The translations under genes and the position numbers were made by a program. The notes under the pieces are model-generated. The model ran no database searches. It was not told the DNA's origin and worked only from the letters and a program-made list of their open reading frames with translations. From Roseovarius sp. MMSF_3359 (lineage in GTDB: Bacteria > Pseudomonadota > Alphaproteobacteria > Rhodobacterales > Rhodobacteraceae): a stretch of 64,000 nt of DNA. Below are positions 61,728 through 64,000 of the stretch, one piece after another. Where the stretch lies: positions 478,383-542,382 of the forward strand of contig NZ_JASHJC010000001.1 in NCBI RefSeq assembly GCF_030733385.1, read 5' to 3'. Within the stretch, counting starts at the first letter, position 1; the number at the start of each line of letters is the position of its first letter.

Positions 61728-62603
61728 TCAGGTGTTGTCCTGCGTCAGGCTGCGGGCCAGTTCCATGAAGGCGCGGATCACCTTGACCTCGCGGCGCTGC
61801 ACGAGATGCACAAGGGATTCACCCATCCGCAGGTCCATGTCCTTCAACTCGATCTGAACCAGCCTTTCATCGTGACCGAACTCGGCCTGCGACACGAAGC
61901 CGACACCGGCGCCGGACGCCACGACCTCGCGCACGGTTTCGCGCCCCTCGGCTTCGATCGCCGGCAAAAGGGCCAGTCCGCGCCTGACCGCCTCTTCTTC
62001 GAGTTTCTGGCGGGTTTTTGATCCGGTTTCCCGGAAGATCAGCGGCAGTTTGGCCAGTTCCCGCATCGTGATGCTGGACTTGTCCTCGGGTAAAAGCCCC
62101 TTCGCGGCGAAGGCGACGATGGGCGTGTTGCCGAGGCTGAGCGTTTCCATGTCGCGCCCCGGTGTCAGGCTACCTGCCACGCCCACCTCGGCGTTGAAGG
62201 CGCGCAACTCCTCGATCACCTCATCCGAGTTCCCGGTGCGCAGCGACACAACGACATTGGGATAGCGTTGGCGAAAGGCGCTCAGGATATCGGTCACGTG
62301 ATGGGCCGAATCCGCGATGATCCGCAACGAGCCGTCAACCGCCGCGCGGGTTTCGGACATGTATTCCCCGATCTGCTGTTCGATCTCGAAATAGTGCTTG
62401 GTCAGGCGAAAGAGGCGCTCCCCGGCATCGGTCAGTTGCACCCGCTTGCGTTCGCGGTGAAAGAGCAGCACATCGTGGTCCTGCTCCAGCTTCCGCACCT
62501 GCTCCGAGATCGCCGGCTGCGTCAGGTACAGTGCCTCTGCCGCGCGGGAAAAGCCGCCATGCAGGGCGACGAAATGAAATGCTTTCAACTGGCTGTGGCG
62601 CAT
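61728..62603 (-). CDS. LysR-family regulator of phosphonate (2-aminoethylphosphonate) use
   Basis: A 291-aa LysR protein: helix-turn-helix at residues 1-60 (LKAFHFVALHGGFSRAAEALYLTQPAISEQVRKLEQ), linker helix, and two-lobed effector domain from about 90. It is transcribed divergently from phnW, with a T-N11-A box between them, so it very probably activates phnW in response to 2-aminoethylphosphonate or a related compound. Effector identity is inference from position. Confidence 0.87.
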   Translation of the reverse strand: MRHSQLKAFHFVALHGGFSRAAEALYLTQPAISEQVRKLEQDHDVLLFHRERKRVQLTDAGERLFRLTKHYFEIEQQIGEYMSETRAAVDGSLRIIADSAHHVTDILSAFRQRYPNVVVSLRTGNSDEVIEELRAFNAEVGVAGSLTPGRDMETLSLGNTPIVAFAAKGLLPEDKSSITMRELAKLPLIFRETGSKTRQKLEEEAVRRGLALLPAIEAEGRETVREVVASGAGVGFVSQAEFGHDERLVQIELKDMDLRMGESLVHLVQRREVKVIRAFMELARSLTQDNT

Positions 62604-62621
62604 TATCGGGCTTTCTTATGG

Positions 62622-62642
62622 TCTATCGGTTTTACCTATAGA
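62622..62642. promoter_or_regulatory. LysR-type binding box between lysR and phnW
   Basis: TCTAT (62622-62626), 11 nt, ATAGA (62638-62642): a perfect 5-bp dyad with the T-N11-A core of LysR regulators. It lies 19 nt from the lysR start and 77 nt from phnW, a normal place for an activator site that also represses its own gene. Confidence 0.62.
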
Positions 62643-62719
62643 TCAATCGTATTTTACAATTTCACATATGGAAGAGAATCCTGCATTTGTAAATCCGAGA
62701 TGCCAGTTTGGAGGCCGAA

Positions 62720-63907
62720 ATGACCACCCCTCGGACAGAAATCAGAGCACCTGAACTTGGTGAGCCCTATCTGCTGACACCCGGTCCGCTGACCACGTCC
62801 TTTCCGGTCAAGCAGGCCATGCTGAGGGATTGGGGCAGTTGGGACGATGATTTCCGCGCGATGACCCGAGAGATGCGGTCGCGGCTTCTGGCACTGCTAG
62901 GCCCGGGTGGGGACGATTTCGACTGCGTGCCGATGCAGGGCAGCGGCTCGTTCTGCGTCGAGGCGATGCTCGGCAGTTTTGTGCCCCGGGATGGCAAGGT
63001 CCTGGTCCTCGCCAACGGCGCCTATGGGCAACGGTCCGCCAAGACGATGGCGTATCTGGGCCGCGATCACGTTGTGCTGGACAAGGGCGATTACCTGCCA
63101 CCGCGGGGTGACGAGGTGGCGCAGGTCCTGGCCGAAGACCCGGCGATCACCCATGTGGTCGCAATCCATTGCGAGACCAGCTCCGGCATCCTGAACCCGG
63201 TCGAAGAGATCTCCGAAGTGACCTATGCCGCGGGCCGCAAATTGCTGGTCGACAGCATGTCGGCTTTCGGGGCGATCCCGCTTGAGGTGGCGCAGATCCG
63301 TTATGAGGCGATGGTCAGTTCCGCCAATAAATGTATCGAAGGCGTGCCGGGTTTCGGCTTCGTTATCGCCCGAAAATCCGAGCTTGAGGCCGCCAAGGGC
63401 AACAGTCATTCGCTGAGCCTTGATGTCCATGCCCAGTGGGAGAACATGGAGAAGACAGGACAATGGCGTTTCACACCGCCCACCCATGTGGTCGCGGCCT
63501 TCCTGGAGGCGCTCAAGAGCCACGAGGCCGAGGGCGGCGTCGACGGGCGCGGGGCGCGGTATACGCGCAATCGCGATGTGATGGTCGATGGCATGCGCAG
63601 CCTCGGGTTCGAGACACTGCTCAAGGATCGCTGGCTCAGCCCGATCATCGTCACGTTCTTTTGCCCGGCCTCTCCGGCATTTGAATTTGCGAAGTTCTAC
63701 GAGCTGATGAAAGACAAGGGCTTTATCATCTATCCCGGCAAGCTGACTGTGGTCGACAGTTTCCGCATCGGGTGTATCGGGCAGATGGATGAAGGCGTCA
63801 TGCGGCAGGTCGTAGCTGCCGCGGGCGAGGCCCTTGCCGAGATGGGTGTAAACGATGCGTCGCCGCCACAGGCGGCACTTGATGAACGTGCCAAACTGGC
63901 CGCCTGA
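62720..63907 (+). CDS. phnW: 2-aminoethylphosphonate-pyruvate transaminase
   Basis: A 395-aa class V PLP enzyme that converts 2-aminoethylphosphonate and pyruvate to phosphonoacetaldehyde and alanine. LLTPGPLTTSFPVKQAMLRDWGSWD is the family N-terminus, GSGSFCVEA binds the phosphate, DSMSAFGAIP holds the aspartate and Lys204 in SSANKCIEGVPGFGF forms the Schiff base. ATG 62720 has GGAGG 5 nt upstream; the TTG at 62708 overlaps that site and is excluded. First step of phosphonate nitrogen and phosphorus use. Confidence 0.93.
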   Translation: MTTPRTEIRAPELGEPYLLTPGPLTTSFPVKQAMLRDWGSWDDDFRAMTREMRSRLLALLGPGGDDFDCVPMQGSGSFCVEAMLGSFVPRDGKVLVLANGAYGQRSAKTMAYLGRDHVVLDKGDYLPPRGDEVAQVLAEDPAITHVVAIHCETSSGILNPVEEISEVTYAAGRKLLVDSMSAFGAIPLEVAQIRYEAMVSSANKCIEGVPGFGFVIARKSELEAAKGNSHSLSLDVHAQWENMEKTGQWRFTPPTHVVAAFLEALKSHEAEGGVDGRGARYTRNRDVMVDGMRSLGFETLLKDRWLSPIIVTFFCPASPAFEFAKFYELMKDKGFIIYPGKLTVVDSFRIGCIGQMDEGVMRQVVAAAGEALAEMGVNDASPPQAALDERAKLAA

Positions 63908-63926
63908 GTAAGAAGGAAGACGAGAC

Positions 63927-64000
63927 ATGAACATTCAGTTGCCGGTTTTGGCGAATGATCGGGAGTATTTGGTGCCGAAGGTTTGTGCGGTTGCGATATG
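63927..64000 (+). CDS. Partial gene after phnW, possibly phosphonoacetate hydrolase (phnA)
   Basis: Only 24 codons are inside the window: MNIQLPVLANDREYLVPKVCAVAI, starting 19 nt after phnW with AGAAGGAAG upstream. The NDREY-x-VP start resembles phosphonoacetate hydrolase PhnA, which in some alphaproteobacteria forms a phnWAY cluster. The fragment is too short to be sure. Confidence 0.45.
   Translation, partial: MNIQLPVLANDREYLVPKVCAVAI

Noticed and set aside
1..64000. CRISPR arrays, tRNA or rRNA genes, transposases, phage genes
   Set aside because: Looked for clustered spaced repeats, tRNA-like arms and typical IS or phage proteins; none found by reading.

Overview
The window looks like a chromosomal segment of a marine Rhodobacteraceae (Roseobacter-group) alphaproteobacterium. 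The reasons are the high-GC coding style, many overlapping ATGA/TGATG gene junctions, the sdhCDAB, fabD-fabG-acpP-fabF and phoR-pstSCAB-phoU-phoB layouts, an MttB-superfamily methyltransferase inside a catabolic operon, and phosphonate genes at the right edge. This assignment rests on gene content and protein resemblance; no database search was run. I saw no rRNA, tRNA, CRISPR array, transposase or phage genes.

Left part (1-3545): glycolate oxidase subunits glcE (cut by the window edge) and glcD on the minus strand, with an AATTGGT-N11-ACCAATT dyad over the glcD promoter region, then two small plus-strand genes (a DUF599-like membrane protein and a secreted protein).

Catabolic island (3626-15313): an aminotransferase, then a GntR regulator followed by nine genes packed with overlaps or a 2-nt gap: DapA-superfamily lyase, aldehyde dehydrogenase, an unrecognised 229-aa protein, MttB-superfamily methyltransferase, an enolase-superfamily epimerase closely resembling hydroxyproline-betaine epimerase HpbD, a cytochrome P450, two SDR dehydrogenases and a PuuB/DAO-like FAD oxidase. 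My reading is a pathway for a cyclic betaine, with epimerisation, N-demethylation, oxidation of the imino acid, deamination and oxidation to 2-oxoglutarate. The demethylation would use P450 and/or MttB chemistry in place of the Rieske enzymes of the known pathway. This is the best candidate for an undescribed system here.

Middle (15331-35356): a DUF4344 metallopeptidase, a copA-cueR copper-export operon with a MerR-type long-spacer promoter, a thioesterase/phosphotransferase pair, rpe, an M20 deacylase, a KsdD-like flavoprotein, a CreD-like membrane protein, two small basic-protein genes with good ribosome binding sites, a DMT exporter, the sdhCDAB operon with a lipoprotein gene inserted between sdhA and sdhB, a MerR regulator, two hotdog thioesterases and a MATE transporter.

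Right part (35391-64000): a flavodoxin, an unusual methyltransferase, a cytochrome b561-YceI fusion, the fatty-acid cluster fabD-fabG-acpP-(HisA-like)-fabF-mltG, a lower-GC DMT gene, a 1005-aa kinase/M23/phospho-lyase fusion, copper chaperone genes, gabT, the complete Pho two-component and Pst phosphate uptake system with a Pho box, a DeoR regulator with a Na/phosphate cotransporter, and a divergent LysR/phnW pair starting 2-aminoethylphosphonate breakdown. The 52-64 kb block is therefore largely devoted to phosphorus supply. A dispersed intergenic repeat of about 135 bp occurs twice in opposite orientation (near 22.9 kb and 41.2 kb).
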